Source of the DNA: Neospora caninum Liverpool
Lineage: Eukaryota > Apicomplexa > Conoidasida > Eucoccidiorida > Sarcocystidae
Assembly (NCBI RefSeq): GCF_000208865.1
Contig: NC_018392.1
Location: 1,116,001-1,180,000, forward strand
DNA: 64,000 bases
Direction of reading: 5' to 3'
In this document: piece after piece, positions 11,517 to 21,754 of the stretch
Position numbering within the stretch: position 1 is the first letter of the stretch
How the letters are laid out: the number at the start of each line of letters is the position of its first letter
Made by a program: the position numbers and the translations under genes
The notes under the pieces: generated by a model
What the model was told of the DNA's origin: nothing
Database searches by the model: none
What the model saw: only the letters and a program-made list of their open reading frames with translations

Positions 11517-12791
11517 CTACGTGTGAAGCAAATTCAGGTCAACAGATGTCATGACCGACGTGTCTTCCTGACGTATGATTCCTTTTGAGACGGCGTCCTT
11601 GGGCTGGGGCAGCATGAGCGGCTCCATCTGTGGTATTGCGCAGTCTTCCAGATCTGCTCCCGATGACCTCATCACATGGCAGGGGTCAAAGAAGAAAAAG
11701 AGGAGCGTACAGTATTTTCGCTTGTTTTGTTCACCGCCAAAAGCGAAGGTCATTGCTATGGCGAGGCCTGTGGCAGCAGATCGATGTTACATCCATGCGT
11801 GATGATTTGTGATGGCCGTCATTCGACACGCACCGTGAGGATCATAGTCGCACAGACAAACAAACCTTGTGCGGCCGTTGAGATGACAATTCAGCAGGTG
11901 CAGCAGCTTCCGGCTAGCAAGATCTGAAGCGCAGTTTCTAGGCGAGTGTCCTAGGTGATACACTGTGAGAGGGTACCTGGGAATCCCCGAGCAGTCATGA
12001 CGGCACAAGGATACAAACTGAAGATAAGTGACTGGAAGCCTCGCCAGTGTAACGGGCGAATGTCCTTACCAGTGTGTGAGGTCTGCCGCAAGGAGACGCT
12101 GAAATACCGTCTCCTTCTCGACAATCTGCGTAGGACATTCCCGTCGTTCTCGGCCACTTCAAAACAAGCACCACACGCCGCAGCTCACCAAAACGAAATT
12201 TGGTTTAGCGTAGCACGTGATGCGGCTGACTCCGAACGGAGGCAGTTGATGGCCCCGGGTCTGACACGTCCTTCTTGACATAAAGTGAAATGTTCAGTGC
12301 AGAGTGGTGCTACTCACCTCGAATACGTTGTGGCAATCAACTTCGACCTCAGCAGAATCTATTCTTTTCGATGTGACACGGATGCGAGGATGTCAAAGAG
12401 GCAATTCCTTACATGAAAGTTCCGTCAAGAGAAAAGGTCCTCTGACCAATGTCTTGGAGGGCGAGAATATGTGCAATGTTTCACGCGTCACACCAAGAAA
12501 GTGAGTCATCTTTGCCAAAATCCTATTCGTCACGGCCTGCGTGGAATATGTGCGGATACTGGAATAGAACAGTTCTCTGGTGGTCGCATGAGTCTTCATC
12601 TGGATAAGCATGATAATCTGCTTCATCATCACGACCCAACGCGCCACAGTCCTAACTTTGTGGGCACCGAATCCGCCCGATATCCACTGGCAAGTGACCG
12701 GCTCGGAAGCACATGGCACAGCCACCCACCGTATTAGTGAAAGAATCGCTTCCTCCAAGCGAGTAACTATGCCATTCTCGCTGTCTGCCAT
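11517..12791 (-). CDS. SPO11: Meiotic recombination protein SPO11 (topoisomerase VIA-like), 3' end uncertain
   Basis: Makes the DNA double-strand breaks that start meiotic recombination in the nucleus. Exons on the minus strand: 12791-12730, 12651-12413, 12358-12318, 12260-12189, 12125-12070, 12017-11977, 11923-11834, 11767-11517, all in matching phase. The start MADSENGIVTRLEEAILSLIR fits the usual N-terminal helix. The catalytic-tyrosine block is THATTRELFYSSIRTYSTQ, with the Tyr of LFYSS in the nucleophile position, followed by LGVTRETLHI..SKTLVRG. The Toprim part is clear: FVLIVEKETVFQRLL (metal-binding Glu), VMTARGFPDLASRKLL, FVCLCDYDPHG (the D.D pair) and LAIAMTFAFGG. The first 78-base intron is also open in frame, so it could be retained. 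The modelled protein is about 283 residues; relatives are near 350-400, so C-terminal exons are probably missing. All key catalytic residues are present. Confidence 0.85.
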
Positions 12792-12839
12792 GATGGATGG
12801 GCAACCGAGATACTCGCGCTAGAGCGGTTGTGAACTTGC

Positions 12840-13660
12840 CGTCACAAGACTCAGAACAATAGCACATAACACCAGCCTGCGGGGTGAGTTCTCCACAACG
12901 ACGCTCCTGCCAACGCCTTGGGTTCGAAAAATTGTGTTGGCTGTCACGACAGACGGCACACTTGCATGGAAGTTTGGGGATCGCAGCAACGGAGTGTCTG
13001 TATCGGAGAATTTGGATCTGCCTCAAGCGATGAGGTGAAACGATTTAGAAACATTTCTTCGACTACATCTTTTGGTGGGCAGCATTCTTCCCGTTGTCGC
13101 TGTTGCTGGCCTTGGAGATGGCCACTGGCGTCATGTTTTTCCAAACATATCGTTTTCGTCGTCTTCCGATTATCAACCTCAGTGAGACAGCTGTGTTAAG
13201 GTAACTGTCTGGCCGTTTAGGTGTGACGACCTCGCAGGCAGGACACCGTTTGTCTTCCCATGGCTGGTGCTCAGGGCTGGAACTGTGGAGCGCCTCCGTA
13301 GCAAAAGACCCGAAAGGTTATCACCGACACAACCGTAGCCACCCGCCCCTTGCGTTTTGTCTGCCTGTGTGTGAAAGGATAGCGCAGGTGGCGCAGCTTG
13401 TTGTATCTCCCCTGTTGTTTCACTTTATGTGCAGCATCCACGAACATCATTGGAACGGCCTGGAATGCAGATTCGCGAGTGCACTCCAGGTACACTACTC
13501 AGCAGCTTGCATTGTAACATGAGAACACCAGCCTGCGAACGGTGATTTCGTGTATTGTACGTGTGTGTTTTTAACTATATGGGCAACTCTAGCTGACCGA
13601 CAGCCCCGCGTCCAATTTTTTCGACAGCTGCAGTGTCGCTAGGGAACGCCTAGATTAGCA
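12840..13660 (+). CDS. Possible exons of an unrecognised membrane protein
   Basis: Several plus-strand segments look coding but I cannot name them or fix the start. The best is 13049-13200, with acceptor TTTAG and donor GTAACT. It encodes a hydrophobic helix (FPLSLLLALEMATGVMFF) followed by QTYRFRRLPIINLSETAVLR. Upstream in another frame, about 12860-12998, is PWVRKIVLAVTTDGTLAWKFG. Downstream, 13433-13489 (SIHEHHWNGLEC...) and a segment ending ARERLD with a stop near 13658 join in phase. The helix and loop faintly recall the M3-M4 region of P-type ATPases, but there is no DKTG motif, so I do not claim that. It would begin less than 100 bases from the SPO11 start on the opposite strand. Confidence 0.3.
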
Positions 13661-15547
13661 CCCGCGATGTTTGCGTGGTCATGATGGCAAACTCTGCCCT
13701 ATCCACTCGACATCGTAGAGTGACTTAAGGTTTTTACGAAGCCTCGAAGGAAACGATTGATACCCTAGGGACCAATACGAAACCTTACGGTACGGTTGGA
13801 CAGCTGCTGGAAGAGTCCTGGGGCGCAGTGTATCCGTTTGTTACTGGAGGACTAAGTTCCTCAGGTCCTAGCAAAGAAACTGACTCAAACCCCGTTCCAA
13901 CTTTCCAGCCTGATGTGTAGCGTCCTACAAGTGGCATCACGAGTGGTCAGCCTGGCGCCACGGCAGTGACGGCATCGATTAGTCAATCCTACGACGTTTG
14001 AGTCAGAAGCAAATAGGGAAAGACGAAAGTGTATGTGGTGAAGAAACGTTCCCTAGGAGCGTGGGCTGGGAGGGGGGGGCGGGTGGGTTGGGGGAAGGGT
14101 GGGGGAACAGGTCTCCTGCAGCACGACTGCAAAGAGGAGATATCTTCGCCGATGCCACGTATACGGCTTGCTCCCTTTCGTATATTTCTTACGCTCAGTC
14201 AAAATGTGCCTCTCAAAACATGTGTGCGGGAGATCAGCATGGTCAGCTGCGGCATCAAGAGAAACCAGAACGAAGAGACCAAGCTGCAGGGGCGTGTCAA
14301 CACTATTTCGGCCGGGCCGATTAGCAGTGCAGTACAAATTTGCAAGCTGTGCATGTGGAGTGGAGACATGTGCCTCGGGTCTCTCCCCCAGCCTCAACAC
14401 CACAGTTTGGGCTTGAGCTGGATTAACTTACAGCTACCAGGCCAAACAAAGGATCCTACGGAAAAGCCGCACACTCCCTGTCCGTTTTCTGAGGTTGGCC
14501 AACAGTTGAGGGTCACTACCCTACGACTATGTTGTGCGATAATATGGGCACGAGAGACTCCAAACGACATCCGCATTCATCCAGAGAAGCGTTACCCATC
14601 TTCAACACTACAGAATTCTAGACAAACCCCTTTGGCTATGCTGCAGTTCATCAATCAACCTCGCAATGGAAGCCTGAGGTGGGGCAGGATGAGACATTTG
14701 CCTGCATCTGGCATCAAGCTGGTCTCGAAAGCGTTAGACAGCACCCTGAGGCAACGTACCAGCCCACAGGGTTACAGGAAAAAGAACATCCCTCTGTCAT
14801 GTGCTGCGGAAGCGTCTTGTTTGCTCTTCGTTACGGGGAATCCGTTCCTAAAGAGGGTCTTGCACGTCACAATGCAACGAGGTGTTCAAGTGCCCTTTCA
14901 AAAGTGAAATGAAATGCGTTGCAACTGCCAGAGCTACTATATCTGGCGCGTCAGTCGTGGATACTGGCGTAGTACCGAAATGGAGATTTGCCGCCCCAGT
15001 CCGCTAATGAATGTTGTGTTGACCACGTCTATTTATCACTCACTCTGAAAGTCAGAGGGAAAGACGCGAGCCGACATCAAGTGTGTCCCTGAGAGCAGCA
15101 TTCAACACGAGATTGAGCCATAGTTCGGCATAAACCCAACAAGCTTCATCGAACCAGACTGGATAGTGCCGTGCCACGTTTGCACCGTCTTAAAAATATC
15201 CCGTCTTCTGTGAGCCTCTAAGGGGGCCTAGATCAGTTGTCGCCTAGAAACGACGAGCGGAAAACATGTAACTGATCAATATGTCACTAGTATGGGCACT
15301 TCATGGGCATAGACTGATTTCGGGTGGCACTATCAAAGCCATCGGCGGTATATCAGCGGTGTCATCTGAGTCATAGGCAGGTAAATACCGAAAAAACGGC
15401 TACCTGAGGAGCCTGTGAATTGAACGAATCTTCAGAAAGTCTCTTGAAAGTAGCGCCGCTTCACAGACGAAGCAAGCCAGAAACTGGCAGGCGGGGGGTT
15501 CTTCAGCGAGAAATCCAAAGATAATTCTGTTTCCAATCGACGATCCC
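13660..15547. other. Spacer with a long unverified open frame and a G-rich tract
   Basis: A plus-strand frame of about 290 codons (14029-14907) is open, unusually long for this half of the window. It has no recognisable domain, a low-complexity Gly/Arg start, and no clear ATG context. At 14070-14108 the plus strand has seven or eight G-runs in 40 bases (G-quadruplex potential). I see nothing else. Confidence 0.3.
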
Positions 15548-16648
15548 TCACGAATCGCCACTCCTGTTACGTCTTCCCTTTTCACCGAGTTGGAGCAAGA
15601 GAGAGACCAGCGTAGCTGCCTTCATCAGCCACGCCACTGCTACTAGAAGCTGGAGTCCCGCAAACGCAAGTCTTTGAATAACAGCTGCAGGGAGAATATT
15701 TGGGAGAGGGAAGTGTTGGCGGTCAGGTGATGGTTTTATAAAGAAGTGTATGACAGCGGGAGGAGACTTGCAGCGAGTATAGAGGCGTGCGTGGCGATGG
15801 CTGTTACACCCACTCAGTCGTCGGGTCAGTCGGCGATGGCTCACCTTCTCTCATGTAGGAGTGCAGACCTGTCCACAGGTCATTCACTGGAAACACCACT
15901 GCAGATGTGGTCGGCGAGAACGAGTGCTCCAGCAAAGGCAGGAGGGGAGCGAGGCTTTTGGACGCTCCGTGAAAGTAGCTGAGGAGGGAAGGGATCCAAG
16001 TGAGATGCTCGAAGACTACCCATAAGAATACAATCCGGGACCTGCGGGAGTTGACAGCGGCTAGAAACGAGACAGCAGCCATAGCGATGGCGTATCGATA
16101 TGTCTGACTGCCTGCATAGTAAAAGACGAAGTCCTTTGGAAGATAAGGAATATCAAGATGGACCGCTGGCATCAAACCGTTTTGTCGAACGTTTTCAAGC
16201 CGACTCCACAGTACCCTGAGAGCGAGTGATATGCCTGAACAAACAGTGAAGACAGGCATATACGAGAGGCATGTTCCCATGGCTTCCGGCCTCGCAGGCA
16301 TCTCAGGTGGCTGAATGGCCGGCAATCACCTGTCGCGTTAGACTCCAGCATGGGGCGGTTAGTGTCCTGGGTGGCGAAGTTTGCGAAGTACGAGAGCAGA
16401 CCGAGCTCGAGCAGGATAATATGGTAGTTCGGGGTGACCGGTAACCGTGCCATGATGGCCTTCGGCAGGCTCGTTCTGGGAAGCGTTGACTTGACATAGG
16501 GCGCGACCAGGATTCCGAATGCGCTGGCAAGAGGAACGCTGACAACCGTCGCGCGTTCTAGTCCAACCATGCGAGAAACTGCGACTGAATTACAAGCAGC
16601 ACCGTCATAGGAGGTTCTCACTTGAAAAACCCACGACCGCTGTGACAT
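15548..16648 (-). CDS. Unrecognised multi-pass membrane protein
   Basis: Three exons, 16648-16330, 16234-15845 and 15684-15548, join in phases 1 and 1 with strong acceptors (TTTGTTCAG and a long pyrimidine tract before CTGCAG). They give 281 residues, or 255 if translation starts at the ATG at 16570. Hydrophobic segments in order are VVSVPLASAFGILVAPYV, YHIILLELGLLSYFANFA, YRYAIAMAAVSFLAAV, IVFLWVVFEHLTWIPSLLSYF and LAFAGLQLLVAVAWLM. Between the second and third lies LDIPYLPKDFVFYYAGSQ. The tail is basic (GEKGRRNRSGDS). I do not recognise the family; it could be a transporter or an ER/organelle membrane protein. A 36-base in-frame stretch after MSQRSWVFQ has splice-like ends but is too short for an intron, so I kept it coding. 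Confidence 0.6.
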
Positions 16649-19074
16649 TCTGCAATTGCCTCCAGCAACTCGCAAAGAGCAGCAGGTACCAAGCGGTTAA
16701 CACAGTACACTAGAGCAGCTATCGTTCGCCGTCCGTTCAGAATGGTCAGCTGAGTTCGCTAAGATATTGGGCAGGCAAACCTCGTGTGGGTGACGGACCT
16801 GCAGCAGCACACATTGTCGCGCAATGAATCGCCAGCCGCATGCTCCAGGGCCTCTTCCTGGTCCAATCCTGTTCCCAGCCCGACCGCCGCCGTGGCACTC
16901 GGTCCTTGTCTGAGCCATCAACACCGGGGTATGATTGAGGACACGGAGACGAAGACTTAGAGAAGAAAAAGTCCTCGAAGTCTTTCGTCGAGACGTCAGA
17001 ATGGATCTGGAAGGGCCTCCTTACGCCAGCAGTTTCTACGTTTCGTATGACTCGCATTTTGTTACAGAGAGCAAGTGTGCAGACGGCTAGACAGCTGCCC
17101 CGTTGAGTCACAACCTGCCGCAGAACCAAATCTTTGTAGCTGGTATTTGCTAAGAATGGTCCTGACGGGAGAAACCGATCTCTACGCCCAAAACATCATT
17201 CTTCGGCAGGGCACGGAGGAATTGTTCATTTCTCGTCCAAAAAAGGAAAACGAGTCACCACACACAGTCTCGTAGATGTTCCCGAAGGGGGCCAGCTTTG
17301 CGCGACTGATCTAACACAACGCTGCTGCGCGGTTCTTGTTACCTGGCAAATCCCAACCCAGCCAGGTCAAACAATTCATCACATCGTCACAATGAAGCGG
17401 AAGGAAGGCCGAACAGCTGTTCGGAAGAGCGAACAGTAAACGCAGGCCACAGTCATGGGTTTCCTCCTTCAGCTTATGAGTGTAATGAGAATGATGTTGC
17501 TGTCGGGGCTTTCCGAGAGAAGCTAGACTTCGGCAGTATATTCCCAGGGCAAAACGTAACGGTTTGGAAGCCGCTGTAAGCTAAGGTTGAACTATGGGGA
17601 ACTGACATGACCAACAACGAAGGAGTAGAGCGCCTAATACGGTAGCCATAACCCGTGAAAGATGCTCTGCGAGGGATGAACAAACCGGAAAAAACGGTGC
17701 CACCACCTAGGCACGTCCTCAGCACAAGTTCTCCCTGCCAGAATCACGAACACCATCGTTGCCTGGCCGTCAGTGTTGTATGAGCGGATGCTATTGTCTC
17801 CCCGTCTTCGTAGATTTCTATTGCACAGTTTGGGTTCGGTCATGGCATCTCATGGAACAGATCAAATCGCAAGCGTGTCAGTACCGGTGTGCGTTCGGCA
17901 AACCTGGCAAATGTCCGCGTTTCTGAGGACACCCTCACGATCTAGCGGCGCAAGGGCGAATTATGGAGGAGTGCGGTGCATACTCGCTGTCAGAGTCTGC
18001 TGCGTTGAGGAGTCTTCCGACAGTAGTGTGGTGCGCTGGCACAGTAAGGAAAGCGATTATAACTCAGTTCGCTACTTGCTAGAAGCAAACAGCTGCTGGA
18101 AACGAAACCGTTCCGGCAGAGGCCATATGCAATGCTGACCTGTCGGAGTGGGAGCAAACCACGTACCTCAACGTCTACCCAATTTTACAAATTCGAGTCG
18201 CGCATGAGTTTAGTGATACACGAATTCTGTGTACATTTCTCTCTTTCTGTAAACGTGGGAGCTTTTCTCAAAAGCAGCAGACGAAGACGGATGTATCTGG
18301 CCAATGAAAGCACCATACTGGCATGCTGACTTACAAGGAGGGAGCGTGAGATCCGTTCTCTAGCTTGCATGTACGACGAACGACCGGTGTCCGCGTAGCT
18401 TACGACCTCACCCATATGAGTATTGTTCCTATATCGGTGCCCGAGCCTATGAATGCAAAGCTGCGCGTAACATTAGAGTTGAGTGATTCCCTGGATATCA
18501 TTCTGCATGTTCCACAGTGCCTCCTCTACACAGAATGTGAGGGCCGGCGCCAAGTCCAGGCCCGGCGGCAGCTCCCTCGCGAGATCACTTGCGAAGTTCG
18601 AGACGCAAAAGTAGCCACACCGCGCGCATTCGCTGAGTTCCGCCCGTCTGGGCAGGGCCGTGCATCAACCAAAAGAGGTCATGGGGACCTGCAGGACCGC
18701 GCCTCCATCGGAAAATGTGTCAGGTATACATGGTACCAGAGAGCCCCTGTATATAGACCGGAAATTTGTGCGCGGATGCATTCGGTGCTACGGGACCGCC
18801 GCCCATCTCCCGGTGTGGCTGAATATAACGTGTAGCGGCATCCTAGTCTCCACTGCTCAGATGTTGCAGCCGGACAGAGACCTGCCAGCCAAAAGCATGC
18901 TTCGTTCGTTGGCCTGACATCCCAGTTACTCATTTCGCAGCGGCCAATGCAAGCATATTGCCAGATGATAGGAACGTGACTGTTAGCGGCATCAGTGTAG
19001 CATGCTTTTCACAACAGTAAGCAGCCCTCCTGGGACACAAAATGACAAGTCATCCTTCTTAGAAAAAGAACACC
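16649..19074. other. Intergenic region, no supported gene
   Basis: Open frames exist on both strands: a minus frame around 17130-16900 with FWAAYKDLVLRQ-like coding after a possible small exon, and plus frames near 17840-18130 and 18365-18835. None gave a consistent chain of exons or a known domain. Small intron-rich genes could be hidden here, because genes elsewhere in this window have exons of 13-100 bases. Confidence 0.35.
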
Positions 19075-21066
19075 TCACACAACAAGACGGTAAGTCACGT
19101 ACCGTCCCGCCGTTTCGCTGGGTCGGATGATTTTGACAACCTGCAAGAAGCAAAGCATGATACCTCAGACAGTATTTTAAATCACCTTTCTTGTGTTCGT
19201 CTTAAAACGTATTCAGAGTGGCATGCATATGAAGCTCGAACACTGCAGCAACCCATCGTCAAAAGCGGTTAAACCATCCCTGCTGATTCAACTGCGCTAT
19301 GTAGCGCTTCTACCCATTCTCTTGCTGGTTAAACGAATGCATACAGAAGATAACCTAACAGGATTGCCGCTGCAAAAACACATTTTGGCCTGAAAAAAAG
19401 AGATGCTCTACTTCTATCTCGGTTGGTAATCGTACCTGTCCACGAGACAGGCCAAAATAACGTGCAACTGGGTCCGCCGACTGAATCCTTGGAAGTTGAA
19501 TCTCTTTGACCTGCATTCCACAAATCACTACAGCACGACTAGTTCGGCTCCGCGTTTTGTAGAAGTCGTCCCGACACCGATGAAATGCGGCCACCTTCTC
19601 ACGATTGACCGGTTATGACAGTCCTATCATTCCCGGGAGCTTCCGATGCTGTCTGTTACCGACACGGGCTACAACAAGGCTGCTTCTTAGGTCGTCATAT
19701 TCGTGGCTCAAATAACCCATGTAGAGGCGACTCGTACCGAGACCAAAAGAGAAACATCAATATTCAAAGCTTACTCGATATCTATTGAGAAGATTTTGTT
19801 TCTCCTCGTTTGTCAATGGCACGTGCTTGGGCACTAGTTCATGCTTTGTAATGTTGACCTGAGCGAATAAAACATGGGTTGGCTTGTGGTTGTCTTTGAG
19901 CTCTCCGTTGCACAGATATACCGTTAGCACGCAAACGCCTTGAAGGACAGCACATTAGAGCCAACACTGAAAACATTTGTAACGAGTGGATTACGTATTT
20001 CTGGATTAACACGTCAGACTCTGCTTGACGAACCAGATATATTTGTGCCCTACACCCCACTGCCTGCTGCGCATGCCATACGCTCCGACCACTTACCAAC
20101 AACTCCGATTCCATGAAGTTCTCTATTATGTGCCGCGGAGCTGCCTCGCTAATCGCCTGAACATAGCCACAGCAACGACGCCACTCCAACCTTAAAATCT
20201 CAGAAACCTCTTAAGCGTCGTGACAGAACTGAGGAGCCTGTTTTCCTCAATCGGCACACTAATTAAGAACGACTCTGGACTATGACCGATATCTGCGCCC
20301 GTGATGCTACTGAACAGCGTACATCTCTGGCGAAGGCTGTCAGGACGTTCTGAGTAACCAAAATCGCCCTCTGGATATTTCGTTCCTCCATCCGCTCCGT
20401 GAGCCTGCAAGGGTTCAGCACACATGCAACAGAACACATCTGGAACGCATGTTATTTGGAGATCACCGGGTTTCGGGATAGACGGGCCGCACCACCACTA
20501 GCGGCACGGTACCTTTTGGTTCATATGCTCAATCCCTACCGTTTTTTCATCATATGCACTAAGACCCAAAAGCCTCAAGCTCATAATTCAGGAAGCCCGC
20601 AGCGCCAACTGTTGTGTGTGGACCTACTCTCTGATCGGCTTCACGCCGGTCTTCTTGGTCTCATCCGCAAAGTAGACAATTACCCGATTGTCAGGATCTA
20701 CTTTGTGCGATGCGACTAAAAGCATTCGCGAACGGCTGTAGAAAAGCCAGACAGGAAAGGTCACAAGAAAAGCGGTGGGCTGTCAACGGGACAGTTGGGA
20801 ACCATGACGTGCCACAAGGGCCATCTTCACGCAGCGTGGCTCGTCCGTGGCGACGATCGAAAGAAAGGCCGGAGTCGGCGGAGGCAGCCACCCTTCGAAT
20901 ACTTCTCTGTTGCTCCGTCTTACTTGCATTCATTTTCCTTGAATCTCTGGAGAAAATCATTCCACGATTCATTCTTCTCCTGTGCTGAAACGATGTAGCC
21001 GCGGTCCTGGAGCATGTCACAACACGTTTTCCGAGCTCGAAACAGTCTCCTTGTGCTGTCCTCCAT
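19075..21066 (-). CDS. RPB5: RNA polymerases I, II and III shared subunit RPABC1 (RPB5)
   Basis: Common subunit of all three nuclear RNA polymerases. Seven exons: 21066-20924, 20735-20628, 20404-20323, 20156-20097, 19858-19775, 19510-19436, 19140-19075. The phases fit throughout and give 205 residues, the usual size. Recognisable blocks: [17 protein letters not shown] (N-terminal), [116 protein letters not shown] and the end YRLVV. The C-terminal assembly domain is nearly identical to other eukaryotes. The ATG is at 21066. The gene is divergent from CPN60, sharing about 690 bases of upstream DNA. Very secure. Confidence 0.95.
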
Positions 21067-21754
21067 CTTATTTCTCAAATGTGGACAGTCAAACGTCGAA
21101 GGGTCAGCCCAATGTCCTGCACGTCACAGGACAGCCTTATGCTGTTACTACCACCTCATCATCCGGCCTCCCCACAAGTTAAGCCATACCCAGTGAATGC
21201 TCAGCCTACGCACGAGAAACCTGCTCCTCCGTACCCTCACAGAAAAGTTAAAAGAAGTGGTTTCGACGACTCCGATAAATTCAAAGCATTCCGGCATTCA
21301 GTAGAATGGCCAACAAGACTGAGCTATCACCTCAGGTACCACTCTGTGTTGCACCCGCTCGCCTCCCCGACAGCAATATCACCACGGAAGATGGCTTGCA
21401 ACCAAAAGCGACATGCAAAATGTCACGACGATAAAATACGAGGAAACTCAGCAAAAGAAAAACGATGTGAACCGGTTAAGTTTGTTGCGACTGGGCTTCC
21501 GATATTCAACGACTGTTCGCGGCTCCGCTGATGAACGCTGAGCTGTCAGTACAAGCTCTCTGCTCGCGCAAGCGACTGCGCATGCAAATGCTGTACGACA
21601 GTAGGCGTCTTGTCTCCAGACACGTCTCCTCGTCAACCGTGGGAAGAAACTCTGAGCAAAAGGTGTTTCCGGAGCAGTGGAGACAGGGCATATTTGACAT
21701 ATGCAAGACGTTGCTTTCAACGGATTGGGTTTTTGCAAATCAGATGTTGGCATA
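21067..21754. promoter_or_regulatory. Shared head-to-head upstream region of RPB5 and CPN60
   Basis: The 688 bases between the two start codons must hold both promoters and 5' UTRs. It includes an open plus-strand frame (21079-21531) rich in Pro, Lys and Arg that lacks splice links to CPN60, so I treat it as non-coding. No TATA-like element stands out. Confidence 0.45.

Noticed and set aside
12918..13199. Plus-strand frame rich in Cys and Trp
   Set aside because: The alternative frame over 13,049-13,200 encodes a far more protein-like helix and loop.
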